From Haloferax gibbonsii ATCC 33959 (GTDB lineage: Archaea; Halobacteriota; Halobacteria; Halobacteriales; Haloferacaceae), in contig NZ_AOLJ01000028.1 of NCBI RefSeq assembly GCF_000336775.1, positions 184,143-248,142 on the forward strand: a DNA stretch of 64,000 nucleotides, in the 5' to 3' direction. Made by a program: the position numbers and the translations under genes. Positions 7,689-16,199 of the stretch are shown piece after piece (the first letter of the stretch is position 1; the number at the start of each line of letters is the position of its first letter). Below the pieces are notes generated by a model. The model searched no databases. It had not been told where the DNA came from and saw only the letters and a list, made by a program, of their open reading frames with translations.

Positions 7689-8945
7689 TCAGTCGTCGTC
7701 GGCGGTCGGCGAGTCGCCGTCCGTCTCGACGCTCGCGCCGTCGCCGTCGCCGTCGATGCGGTCGTAGAGCACGGACTCGCCGGGTTTGACCGTCCCGCCG
7801 GTCGGGATTCTGACACCCGCGTTCAGCGAGGCGTTGATGCCGGTTTTCACCCCGTCGCCGAGGACGACGCCGTACTTCCGGCGGCCCGAGGAGACGAGTT
7901 CGCCCTTGAGCATCTGTCGGACGGGCTCGCCGTCGTGGCGGAGGTTCGCGACCTTGGTCCCCGCGCCGAAGTTCACGTCGCGGCCGAGGAGGCTGTCGCC
8001 GACGTACGAGAGGTGGCCGACCGTCGCGCCCTCCATCAGGACGCTGTTTTTCACCTCGACCGCGTGGCCGACCTTGGCGTTCTCGCCGACGAGCGTGTGC
8101 CCGCGGACGTAGGCGTTCGGTCCGACGGTGGCCCCGCTGCGGACGAGCACCGGCCCCTCGATGACCACGCCGGAGCGAACCGTCGCGCCCTCCTCGACGA
8201 CGACCGGCCCGTCGAGCTCGGCGCGCTCGGACACGTCGCCGTCGATTCGCGGCTCGAGTTCGCCGAGCTTCCACTCGTTGGCTTCGAGAAGCTCCCACGG
8301 TCGCCCCACGTCGAGCCAGCGGTCGAAGGCGACGCCGCGCACGTCGTAGGCCTCGCAGGTCGCCGCGAGTACGTCGGTCAGTTCGAGTTCGCCGCGGTCG
8401 CTCTCGTCCACGTCGAGCCAGCCGTGGGCCTCGGCCGGGAAGACGTACGCGCCGGCGTTAACGAGGTCAGACGGCGGGTGTTCGGGTTTTTCGACGACGC
8501 CGGTGACGAAGCCCTCGTCGTCGGTGTCGAGGACGCCGTAGGAACTCGGGTCGTCGACGCGGAACGACCCGACTGCGGGCGTCCCCTCGTACAGCGTCGA
8601 AAGCGACGGCACGTCGTACAGCGCGTCGCCGTTGAGGACGACGAACGGTTCGTCGGGGTCGAGATGGGGGGCCGCGGCGCGGACCGCGTCGGCCGTCCCG
8701 CGCTGTTCCGACTGCACGGCGAACTCGACCGGGACGCCGGCGCGCTCGTCGCCGAAGTAGTCGCGCACGTCATCGGCCTCGTAACCGACGACGAGCGTGA
8801 TGTCCGTCGCGCCCGCCTCGACGGCGGCGTCGGCGGTGTGCGCGACGAGCGGCCGGTCGGCCACGGGGAGCATCGGCTTGGGTCGGCGGTCCGTGAGCGG
8901 ACGCATCCGGGTGCCGCGGCCGGCGGCGAGAATGACAGTCTGCAT
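7689..8945 (-). CDS. glmU: Bifunctional sugar-1-phosphate nucleotidylyltransferase / acyltransferase (GlmU-like)
   Basis: 418 residues. The nucleotidyltransferase domain starts MQTVILAAGRGTRMRPLTDRRPKPMLPV, the classic G-X-G-T-R-M...K-P signature for binding the nucleoside triphosphate and sugar phosphate. From about residue 235 the sequence turns into hexapeptide repeats (VVVEEGATVRSGVVIEGPV..., SVLMEGATVGHLSYVGD) of a left-handed beta-helix. In archaea this fusion makes UDP-GlcNAc from GlcN-1-P, acetyl-CoA and UTP. glmS at 769 fits the same pathway. The start at 8945 gives the canonical N-terminus; the frame continues 93 nt upstream without family similarity. The C-terminal 20 residues are an acidic tail. 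Confidence 0.9.
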   Translation of the reverse strand: MQTVILAAGRGTRMRPLTDRRPKPMLPVADRPLVAHTADAAVEAGATDITLVVGYEADDVRDYFGDERAGVPVEFAVQSEQRGTADAVRAAAPHLDPDEPFVVLNGDALYDVPSLSTLYEGTPAVGSFRVDDPSSYGVLDTDDEGFVTGVVEKPEHPPSDLVNAGAYVFPAEAHGWLDVDESDRGELELTDVLAATCEAYDVRGVAFDRWLDVGRPWELLEANEWKLGELEPRIDGDVSERAELDGPVVVEEGATVRSGVVIEGPVLVRSGATVGPNAYVRGHTLVGENAKVGHAVEVKNSVLMEGATVGHLSYVGDSLLGRDVNFGAGTKVANLRHDGEPVRQMLKGELVSSGRRKYGVVLGDGVKTGINASLNAGVRIPTGGTVKPGESVLYDRIDGDGDGASVETDGDSPTADDD

Positions 8946-9362
8946 ACCTGCGTAAGGAACTCCCCGGAAGAAATTCCTTCGGTCCGGGAAGTACGAGACA
9001 GGGACCAATCGCGACGCTGTGGGTTGCCTCTGGTCCACCTACCGTGACCGACTCGAGGTGGTACGGTCGGTACGGCACGTCTCTGTCAATATCAGTCTAA
9101 CAAAACGCTTGCGAACCCTGCCCCGGATTCGAGTTCGATACTTCGCTCCCGCGCGACGCCGTCGCTCGCGAACGGTTCGAACCACACGGCCCGCGAACGG
9201 CGAACGTCTTGGGGTTACGATGGGTTGGAGATTCGCACGACACGCGGCGCCGTGTGTTAGTTAACAGACGAGCGCCAGCGCGTAATAGTTTCGTTCCGCG
9301 GCGACGCGAACCGCGTTCGTGGGCGTTATTACCGTCCCACCCTTCGGCTGTGGAGGGTTACG
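8946..9362. other. 417-bp intergenic region between divergent genes
   Basis: It must hold the promoters of the GlmU-like gene (minus) and the IMPDH-like gene (plus; TATA-like GTTATTAC at about 9325, about 36 nt before its ATG). It also contains a near copy of the 5' end of the downstream gene: GGTTACGATGG at 9213-9223 plus GGAGATTCGCAC at 9227-9238, matching 9356-9376. No ORF in it looks real. Confidence 0.7.
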
Positions 9363-10451
9363 ATGGAGATTCGCACAGGACTCTCTTACGGAGACGTATT
9401 GCTGGTCCCACAGCGCTCCCCGGTCGACAGCCGGAGCGACGTGGACCTCTCGACCAACGTGACGCCGGACTTGCGCCTCGACACGCCGCTCGTCAGCGCG
9501 GCCATGGACACCGTGACCGAAGCGGACCTCGCGGCGGCGCTCTCCGGCCTCGGCGGCCTCGGCGTCGTCCACCGCTTCCTCGACGTGGACGAGCAGGCCG
9601 AACAGGCCCGCCGCGTCGCCGAGGCGGGCGGGACCGTCTCGGGCGCGGTCGGCATCAACGAGGACTACCTCGACCGGACCGAGGCGCTCCTCGACGCCGG
9701 CGCCGACGCCGTCGTCATGGACATCGCTCACGGGCACATGGAGCGGTGTCTGGACGCCGTCGAACGGATTCGCGACGAGTTCGACCCCGAAATCGTCGCG
9801 GGTAACGTCGTCACGCCGGCGGCCGTCGAAGACCTCTGGGAGGCCGGCGCGGGCTGTGTGAAAGTCGGTGTCGGGCCGGGTTCGCACTGCACGACCCGCG
9901 AGGTCGCGGGCGCGGGCTATCCGCAGCTCACGGCCGTCTCGGAGTGCGCCGAGCGGGCGCACGACCTCGGCATCCACGTCATGGCCGACGGGGGGATTCG
10001 GACCTCCGGCGACGCCGCGAAGGCGCTCATGGCCGGCGCGGACACCGTCATGATGGGGAGCTTCTTCGCCGGCACCGACGAGGCACCGGGCCGCGTCGTC
10101 GAGGTCGACGGCGAGACGTACAAGCGCTCCCGCGGGATGGCCTCGACAGAGGCCGCCGACGACCGCGACGACAAACAGAGCGACGTCGACGCGGGCGAGG
10201 GCGTCGAGGCGCTCACGCCCCACAAGGGGCCGGTCGAACCGCTCGTCGAGGAGTTCCTCGGCGGGGTTCGCTCGGGTGTGAGCTACTGCGGCGGTCACAC
10301 TATCCCGGACGCCCGCGAGAAGGCGTCGTTCGTCCGCGTCGCGGCGAGCGCGAAGGAGCGAGAGGGTGCCCACGGCGTCGTCTTCGCCGAGGGTCCCGTC
10401 GAGGTCGACGACGAGGTCGAACGCGAGTTGCAGGCCCCGATGGCCGACTGA
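9363..10451 (+). CDS. IMP dehydrogenase / GMP reductase family protein lacking CBS domains
   Basis: 362 residues of a single TIM-barrel. The catalytic loop [11 protein letters not shown] places the thioimidate Cys at 176 and the catalytic Thr at 178. [11 protein letters not shown] and YKRSRGMAS form the phosphate-binding part. There is no CBS pair between beta strands, so it is shorter than classic IMPDH (about 490) and close to GMP reductase size. Possible reactions are IMP to XMP (GTP synthesis) or GMP to IMP (salvage); sequence alone does not decide. His175 takes the place usually held by Ile or Val. It is transcribed alone. The ATG at 9363 is almost leaderless relative to the TATA-like box. 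Confidence 0.85.
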   Translation: MEIRTGLSYGDVLLVPQRSPVDSRSDVDLSTNVTPDLRLDTPLVSAAMDTVTEADLAAALSGLGGLGVVHRFLDVDEQAEQARRVAEAGGTVSGAVGINEDYLDRTEALLDAGADAVVMDIAHGHMERCLDAVERIRDEFDPEIVAGNVVTPAAVEDLWEAGAGCVKVGVGPGSHCTTREVAGAGYPQLTAVSECAERAHDLGIHVMADGGIRTSGDAAKALMAGADTVMMGSFFAGTDEAPGRVVEVDGETYKRSRGMASTEAADDRDDKQSDVDAGEGVEALTPHKGPVEPLVEEFLGGVRSGVSYCGGHTIPDAREKASFVRVAASAKEREGAHGVVFAEGPVEVDDEVERELQAPMAD

Positions 10452-11139
10452 CTCGCTCCGCGGCCGGCGACCGGGACACGTGCGGTCCCCGCCCAGCCGA
10501 CCGCTTCGAGCGGCGGCGCTCTCGGCTGCCGCCGCTCTCGACCGCCGCCGCCGCCGCATCCCCTCTCGGCAGTCGCCGGAGCCGAACCGGACACAACAGT
10601 ATTTATCCGATATATTTGCACATGTATCGGTTTAGTTATCTGTCTGTCTATCCATGACTGACCGCGTGACGAAGCGAATCGAACGGACGTTCAGCGTCTA
10701 ATATACGGAGATGAATCAGTGATGCTGTTGTGGGCTCGATGCCACAATGACGCCGTCAGATAGTGATTTGAGGTGATTAGCTCAGGCTGACGAACGTATT
10801 CCCTCGGCCGGTCACAGTCGTGTCGCTACGGTTGACTGGCCACCTTTCTCGCGTTTTGATTCCCGTTTCGAAAAGAACTATCAAATTGTGGGCTGTATCT
10901 GATTTTCTTATATATTCGTCAGGAGTGAATCGCCTTGAAGCCACCGGCTCGCGAGTCAGTCGCCCCGTGTTACGAATGTCGGGGCCGACTCTCTCGGAGG
11001 TGCGTTACAAGCATAAGTATGTAATCTGATTCCGCGCCCGGTCGACTCGGTCTCCGGGCACCGGATGTCGCGCACGTCAACCGTCAAATATCGCACGAAA
11101 TACAGCACAGCCGAACGGCCGTTCGTCACTGCGAGGCGA
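10452..11139. other. 688-bp low-GC region without a recognisable gene
   Basis: From about 10590 to 11060 the DNA is markedly AT-richer than its surroundings (for example TATTTATCCGATATATTTGC and TTTTCTTATATATTC). Several short frames exist, the longest about 69 codons (10820-11029), but none has haloarchaeal composition or a known domain. There is a small hairpin, TTGTGG-N8-CCACAA, at 10728-10747. It may be a decayed mobile element or the edge of an inserted segment, since it borders the catabolic island. I see no terminal repeats or transposase motif. Confidence 0.6.
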
Positions 11140-11910
11140 TTACGAGTACGTCGCGCGGATGCCGATGACGCGGGCGGCCTGCGTCACCATCTCCGGCACT
11201 TCCGTGTGGTACCACTCGCCTTTCATCCGGGTGGTGGGACCGGAGACGCTGATAGAGCCGAGAATGGTCCCGTCGTCGGAGAGAATCGGCGCGCCGACCG
11301 CCCGCATGCCGGTGATGCGCTCTTCGTCGTTGAAGGCGTAGCCGCGCTCGCGAATCGTCGCCAACTCGGCTTCGAGGGCGTCGCGGTCGTCTATCGTCTT
11401 CGTCGTCAGCCGCGTCAGTTCGCCGTCGAGAATCTCGTTTCGGCGCTCCTCGTCGCAGAAGGCCAGGTAGGACTTGCCGACCGACGTGGTGTGGAGGTCG
11501 ACCGTCGTGCCGATGTGCGAGTCGGTCTGGAGGCCCTGTTCGGACTTCACCTGATAGATGTAGACGCCGCGGCCGTTCTCCTCGACCATCACCTGTCCGC
11601 GCTCGCCGACGGCCTCGACGAGGTCGTCCATCTCGCCGATGGAAGCGTGATACAGCGCGTGTCGCGTCCGTGCGTGGTCGCCGAGGTCGAGGAACTTCAG
11701 ACCCAGCGCGTACTCGTCGCCCTGCCTGACGACGTAGCCGAGCTCCGCGAGCGTCTTGAGGTGGTTGTGGGCCGTGCTCTTCGAGATGCCGAGGTCGTTC
11801 GCTATCTCCGACACCCCGCTCGCGTCGTGGTCTCTGATGTGTTCGACGATGCCGAACGACGTTTTCGTAGCGCCGATTGTCCCGGCCGTCTCGCGCCCGT
11901 CCGTGTTCAT
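11140..11910 (-). CDS. IclR-family transcriptional regulator
   Basis: 256 residues. The N-terminal winged helix (SFGIVEHIRDHDASGVSEIANDLGISKSTAHNHLKTLAELGYV) is followed by an IclR effector domain (about 85-250: VGKSYLAFCDEERRNEIL, RGYAFNDEERITGMRAVGAPI). IclR proteins usually control small-molecule catabolism operons next to them. This gene ends the array prpD-like / prpD-like / liv transporter, so it is the obvious candidate regulator of the island. The ATG at 11910 was chosen over a TTG three codons upstream. An 8-bp-arm palindrome lies at 11950-11970 and a TATA-like CAATTATTACC at about 11928-11938. Confidence 0.92.
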   Translation of the reverse strand: MNTDGRETAGTIGATKTSFGIVEHIRDHDASGVSEIANDLGISKSTAHNHLKTLAELGYVVRQGDEYALGLKFLDLGDHARTRHALYHASIGEMDDLVEAVGERGQVMVEENGRGVYIYQVKSEQGLQTDSHIGTTVDLHTTSVGKSYLAFCDEERRNEILDGELTRLTTKTIDDRDALEAELATIRERGYAFNDEERITGMRAVGAPILSDDGTILGSISVSGPTTRMKGEWYHTEVPEMVTQAARVIGIRATYS

Positions 11911-11949
11911 AGTTATCAATGACTGAGTGCGGTAATAATTGTTGGCGTT

Positions 11950-11970
11950 TCGTTCGGGGAAACCGAACGA
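11950..11970. promoter_or_regulatory. Palindrome TCGTTCGG-GGAAA-CCGAACGA upstream of iclR-like gene
   Basis: Perfect 8-bp arms with a 5-nt spacer. It lies 12-20 nt upstream of the TATA-like element of the IclR gene and 9 nt after the preceding MmgE/PrpD stop. It may be an IclR operator (autoregulation) or a stem-loop ending the upstream transcript. Confidence 0.5.
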
Positions 11971-11979
11971 GCGTTCGGA

Positions 11980-13353
11980 CTAGTCCCGCGTCAGCGCGGC
12001 GACGGTCTCGCGGACCGGACTCGAATCCACCGCCGAGAGCGCGTCGAGCGCCTCGTCTGCGGCGTCGTCGCCGAGACCGAACGCGAGCAGGTCGCGGTTG
12101 CGCGAGGCGAGGTCGGCCCCCGAGAGCGGGTCGCGGTAGTCGCCGCGGGGGTACTCGCGCTCGCCGACGTAGCGGCTCCCGTCGCGGGCGGTCACTTCGA
12201 CGCGCGCGCCCCAGTCGTCGGGGAACGCCCGCTCGAACGCCTCGTCCGCGTGCAGGTGGACGCGCTCCGAGAGCGCCTGTACGGCCTCGTCGCCGAGCGC
12301 GTCTTCGAGGAAGTGGTCGAGTTCGACGCGTCCGTCCGCGACCCAGCGGGCGAGGACGTACGGCGTCGAGAACTTCGCCGCGGTGAGCGTCTCGGGTCGC
12401 GCGTGGCTCATATCGACGCCGTTGCGGTAGGTGTACACGTCGATTCGGTCCACGTCGGCGGGCGTGAGGTCGTCCGCACCGGCGTCCCGCAGGGCGTCGA
12501 GCGGGGCGTGGGTGTAGCGACACGACGGGTACGGCTTCTGGTAGGCCTCGGTAATCCACCAGTCGTCGCCGAGCGAGTCGAAGAGGGCGGCGAACTCGCC
12601 GTCACCGAGGAGCGTCTCGAACGGGTCGTAGACTGCCTCCATCGCTGCGGGCGACCCGCGGAGTCCGGCGGCGGTCAGCGTCGCGGCGCTCACGCCGGCC
12701 TGCGCGGAGAAGCCGGCGGTGACGTTCCGCGACGGCGCGCCCTCGGCGAAGGGGTCGTGCATGGAGACGACCGCGAGGTTCAGCGCGGTGCGGACCGTCT
12801 CGCGCACTTCGTCGGGCGACTGCCCCGCGCAGACGGCGGCGGTCAGCGCCGGTCCGAGCGTCGTCCACGTCGAGTGCGGGTCGCGGACGAGCCACGGAAT
12901 CGCCTCGTTCATCCGGGCCTTCATCGCGAAGATGGCGTACTCGAAGCGCGCGCACAGCTCGTAGGAGCGGACGCAGGCGTCCACGAACGTCTCGCCGTCG
13001 ACGTCGTGGGCCTCGGCGACGCCCACCGCGCCCGCGACGATGCTCGCGCCCACGTGGCCGCCCCGGTTGTGGCCCTCCTCTATCTCCTGTGTTATCGCCG
13101 CCGTCGCGTTCAACAGCGCCGCCTGCGACGGGTCGACGCGGCGGTCGGTCCCGAGGACGGACGCCGGGCCGTCGGCCAGCGCCGCGTCGCGGAAGACGCC
13201 CGCGTGCTGTGGTGCGGCCGCCCCCGCGACGGTCGCCGCGAGCACGTCCGCGACGATTCGCGCCCCGTCGGCGCGCACGCCGTCGGGTATCTCGTCGGTC
13301 AGAAAGCGGTACACCTGTCGTTCCCAGTCTCGGACTGGCTCCTGTGAAATCAT
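11980..13353 (-). CDS. MmgE/PrpD family protein (copy 1)
   Basis: 457 residues, full length for the family, which includes 2-methylcitrate dehydratase, cis-aconitate decarboxylase and epimerases. Typical features are ARIVADVLAATVAGAAAPQHAGVF at the start, EIEEGHNRGGHVGASIVAGAVGVAEA (active-site region), ALNLAVVSMHDPFAEGAPSRNVTAG, and the KPYPSCRYTHAPLDAL stretch. The helical and small lid domains both appear intact. It lies 27 bp downstream of a second paralogue, in one operon with the Liv importer genes. It probably dehydrates, isomerises or decarboxylates the imported compound; the substrate is unknown. Confidence 0.9.
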   Translation of the reverse strand: MISQEPVRDWERQVYRFLTDEIPDGVRADGARIVADVLAATVAGAAAPQHAGVFRDAALADGPASVLGTDRRVDPSQAALLNATAAITQEIEEGHNRGGHVGASIVAGAVGVAEAHDVDGETFVDACVRSYELCARFEYAIFAMKARMNEAIPWLVRDPHSTWTTLGPALTAAVCAGQSPDEVRETVRTALNLAVVSMHDPFAEGAPSRNVTAGFSAQAGVSAATLTAAGLRGSPAAMEAVYDPFETLLGDGEFAALFDSLGDDWWITEAYQKPYPSCRYTHAPLDALRDAGADDLTPADVDRIDVYTYRNGVDMSHARPETLTAAKFSTPYVLARWVADGRVELDHFLEDALGDEAVQALSERVHLHADEAFERAFPDDWGARVEVTARDGSRYVGEREYPRGDYRDPLSGADLASRNRDLLAFGLGDDAADEALDALSAVDSSPVRETVAALTRD

Positions 13354-13380
13354 GGTCTGAATGCGTGGTCGAAAGGGTGC

Positions 13381-14709
13381 TCAGGCCCGTGTGAGGGCGC
13401 AGAGCACGCGGGGGGCGGCGGGTTCGGTCGCCGCGGTCCAGAGGTCGTCGACGCCGCCGTCGCCGATGACGGGCGCGACGAGCCGGTCGAACTTCGCTCG
13501 GAGTTCCGATTCGGTGAAGGGGTCGCGCTCGCCGCCGCGGGCGGCGCGCACCTCGCGGGCGTACCGCTCGCCGTCGCTCGTCTCGACGGTGACGCGCGCG
13601 CCGCGCTCGTCGGGGGCGCGGGCCGCGAACTCCTCGGTGGCGACCACGTCGACGCGGCGGGCGAACCCGAGCGCGGCCTTCGTGAGCGCCTCGTCGGTGA
13701 ACGCCTCCTTGCCGGTCTCACCGGTCGTCAGCGCCGAGGCGACGGCGAAGGGGAGAGAGAACTTCGCCTGCAACGCGTTCTCGGGCGCGGGGTCCGACAG
13801 CGCCGCCGCCGCGGGGTACGTCTCGACGCTGACCGACTCGATGTCGGACGCGTCGACGCCCGTCTCGTCGACGAGGAGCGCCACGGCGTCGAGGGCGGCG
13901 TGGGTGTAGCGGCAGGCCGCGTGGACCTTGAAATAGCCGCGCTCGAGTTCCCAGCGCTCGCCGAGTCCGTCGGCGAGGGCGCTCCGGTCGGGACCGTCCG
14001 CGGCCACGGGTTCGAGGTGTCGCGCCACGCCGTCGTCGAGACCGGTGAACCCCGATTCGGCCTGGTCGACCGCGAGGAGACCCGAGAGGTTGCTCATCCC
14101 GACGTAGCCGTTCCTGACTGTCGCGCCCTCCGTGGCCGCCTCGAACCGGGTGTGCTGGGCGTAGTTCGCCGCCATGCGCATCGCGTCGAGCGTCGTCTCG
14201 GCGTCGAGGCCGCGGAGCCGGGAGACGGCCGCGGCGGTGCCGACGCCGCCCCAGACGCCGTGGGGGTGCAGGCCGTCGGCGAGCGGGACGACCGTCTCGG
14301 CGGCGCGGACCGCCGCCTCGTAGCCGGCGACGAACGCCGTCAGGAACTCGTCGCCGCTGCGGTAGGCCGACTCGCCGTCCGCGAGGAGCGCGGGGAGGAC
14401 GTGAATCGCGGGGTGGCCGGCCGCGAAGCGGTGGCCCTCGTCGAGTTCGAGGACGCTCCCGGCGGCCGCGTTGACGAACGCGGCGCGGTACGCCGAGGTC
14501 CGCTCGCCCGCGGTCCCCATGATGGTCGATTCGCCGCCGTTCTCGTCGGCCCACCGGCGCGCCAGCGCGGCGACCGCGGGGTCCGACGCGCCGCCCAGCA
14601 CCGCGCCGATGGTGTCGGCGACGACGAGGGACGCGCGGTCGGCGACCGACGCGGGGAGGTCGCCCCGGTCGAGGTCGGACACGAACGACGCGAGCGCTTC
14701 GTCGGTCAT
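13381..14709 (-). CDS. MmgE/PrpD family protein (copy 2)
   Basis: 442 residues, a paralogue of the next gene. Landmarks: VADRASLVVADTIGAVLGGASDPAVAAL, ELDEGHRFAAGHPAIHVLPALLA (active-site-like His cluster), NYAQHTRFEAATEGATVRNGYVGM, and YFKVHAACRYTHAALDAV. It differs from copy 1 in the active-site strand (DEGHRFAAGHP versus EEGHNRGGHVG), so the pair may act on different intermediates or epimers rather than be redundant. It starts 1 bp after the LivF-like gene ends, indicating translational coupling with the transporter. Confidence 0.9.
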   Translation of the reverse strand: MTDEALASFVSDLDRGDLPASVADRASLVVADTIGAVLGGASDPAVAALARRWADENGGESTIMGTAGERTSAYRAAFVNAAAGSVLELDEGHRFAAGHPAIHVLPALLADGESAYRSGDEFLTAFVAGYEAAVRAAETVVPLADGLHPHGVWGGVGTAAAVSRLRGLDAETTLDAMRMAANYAQHTRFEAATEGATVRNGYVGMSNLSGLLAVDQAESGFTGLDDGVARHLEPVAADGPDRSALADGLGERWELERGYFKVHAACRYTHAALDAVALLVDETGVDASDIESVSVETYPAAAALSDPAPENALQAKFSLPFAVASALTTGETGKEAFTDEALTKAALGFARRVDVVATEEFAARAPDERGARVTVETSDGERYAREVRAARGGERDPFTESELRAKFDRLVAPVIGDGGVDDLWTAATEPAAPRVLCALTRA

Positions 14710-14710
14710 C

Positions 14711-15415
14711 TCACACCCCGAGGTACGCCTCGACGACGCCCTCGTCTTCGAGGAGTTCGTCGCCGTCGGCGGTCATGCTGATGCGGCCGTTCTCCATGAC
14801 GTAGCCCCGGTCGGCCAGCTTGAGCGTCTGCTGGACGTTCTGTTCGACCATGAGGACCGTCATGCCCTGCGCGTGGATGTCCTCGATGACGTCGAACACC
14901 TCCTGAACGAGGTGCGGCGCGAGCCCGATGGAGGGCTCGTCGAGGATGAGCAGGTCGGGCTCGCCCATGAGCGCGCGGGCGAGGGTCAGCATCTGCTGTT
15001 CCCCGCCGGACATGGTGCCGGCGCGCTGGTTCTTGCGCTCCGCGAGCCGGGGGAACAGCTCCAGCATCTCGTCGAGGTTCTCCCTGCGGTCCGCCTTCGC
15101 CTCCTCGGTCTGCGCGCCGAGAAGCAGGTTGTCGATGACGGTCATGTTGGTGAACAGGTCGCGGTTCTCGGGGACCTGCACGATGCCGCGCTCGACGATT
15201 TCGTGGGACGCCTTCGAGTGAATCGCCTCGCCGCGGTAGGTTATCTCGCCGCGGCTCGGCGAGAGGATGCCGCAGATGGTGCGCATCGTCGTCGTCTTGC
15301 CCGCGCCGTTCGAGCCGATGAGCGCGACGATTTCGCCCTCGTCGACGTGCATGTCGACGCCGTGGAGCACCTCGATGTCGTCGTAGCCGGCGCGGACGCC
15401 GCTCAGTTCAAGCAT
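14711..15415 (-). CDS. livF: Branched-chain amino acid-type ABC transporter ATPase LivF
   Basis: 234 residues. Walker A GSNGAGKTTTMRTI, signature TMSGGEQQMLTLARALM, Walker B DLLILDEPSIGLAPHLV and the switch His region EQNVQQTLKLADRGYVMENG are all present. The length is typical for LivF. It overlaps the LivG-like gene by 8 bp. Together with LivG, LivM, LivH and the lipoprotein at 18331 it forms a complete HAAT-family importer. HAAT importers carry branched amino acids but also amides, urea and aromatic acids, so the name does not fix the substrate. Confidence 0.95.
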   Translation of the reverse strand: MLELSGVRAGYDDIEVLHGVDMHVDEGEIVALIGSNGAGKTTTMRTICGILSPSRGEITYRGEAIHSKASHEIVERGIVQVPENRDLFTNMTVIDNLLLGAQTEEAKADRRENLDEMLELFPRLAERKNQRAGTMSGGEQQMLTLARALMGEPDLLILDEPSIGLAPHLVQEVFDVIEDIHAQGMTVLMVEQNVQQTLKLADRGYVMENGRISMTADGDELLEDEGVVEAYLGV

Positions 15416-16199
15416 CGACGTCGAACCCCCCGATGTAGGCCTCGATGACGCGGTCGTCTTCGACCACCGTCTCGGGCGCGCCGAAGGCGATGCCCTTCCC
15501 TTGGTCCAGCACTTTCACGTAGTCCGAGATGTTCATGATGGCTTTCATGTCGTGTTCGATGATGAGGAGGCTCGTCCCGCGCTCGCGGAGTTGGCGGAAC
15601 AGGTCGAGCATCTGGTTCGACTCCGACGGGGTGAGCCCCGCCATAATCTCGTCGAGGAGCAGGATTTCCGGCCGCGTCGAGACGGCGCGGGCGAGTTCGA
15701 GGCGCTTCTGTGCGCCCACGGTGAGTTCGCCCGCCTCCTCTTCGGCCTTGTCCGCGAGCCCGACGAATTCGAGGGTCTCCATGGCGATTTCGCGCGCCTC
15801 GCCCCGGCGGCGGGTGTGGATGTGCGCGCCGACCATCGCGTTCTCGACGACGGTCAGTTCCTCCAGCGGGCGCGTGATTTGGAACGTCCGCGCCAGCCCC
15901 GCCCGCGCGATTTTGTGCGCCGGGAGGCCGGAGATGACCTCGCCGTCGAGCCTGACGGTCCCGCTCGTCGGCGGGAACGCCCCGCTGATGCAGTTGAACA
16001 GCGTGGTCTTGCCCGCGCCGTTCGGCCCGATGAGGCCGATAATCTCGCCGCGGTTGACGGTCATGTCCACGTCGTCGAGCGCCTGCAGGCCGGAGAAGCG
16101 CTTGCCGACGCCCTCGACCGACAGAATCTGCTCGCCGTCGCGGTCGATGTCGGCGTCCGCGTCGTCGACGCTCTGCGCGTTCGTCTCGTCTGCCGACAT
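15408..16199 (-). CDS. livG: Branched-chain amino acid-type ABC transporter ATPase LivG
   Basis: 263 residues with an acidic N-terminal tail (about 25) before the ATPase domain. Walker A is GPNGAGKTTLFNCI, the signature region LTVGAQKRLELARAVSTRP, and Walker B EILLLDEIMAGLTPSE. The signature has VGAQ where LivG usually has a GxQR form, which is normal for the family. The ATG at 16199 overlaps the LivM stop (ATGA), which is why it was preferred over the GTG one codon earlier. Confidence 0.95.
   Translation of the reverse strand: MSADETNAQSVDDADADIDRDGEQILSVEGVGKRFSGLQALDDVDMTVNRGEIIGLIGPNGAGKTTLFNCISGAFPPTSGTVRLDGEVISGLPAHKIARAGLARTFQITRPLEELTVVENAMVGAHIHTRRRGEAREIAMETLEFVGLADKAEEEAGELTVGAQKRLELARAVSTRPEILLLDEIMAGLTPSESNQMLDLFRQLRERGTSLLIIEHDMKAIMNISDYVKVLDQGKGIAFGAPETVVEDDRVIEAYIGGFDVDA

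Noticed and set aside
7585-8298. N-terminal extension of the REC-PAS-GAF protein by 238 residues
   Set aside because: The extension overlaps the GlmU-like gene on the same strand in another frame, and is low-complexity Arg-rich. The receiver domain starts right after the ATG at 7584.
10820-11029. 69-codon frame in the low-GC gap
   Set aside because: No domain, no promoter, non-acidic composition unlike haloarchaeal proteins; kept only as part of the low-GC region.
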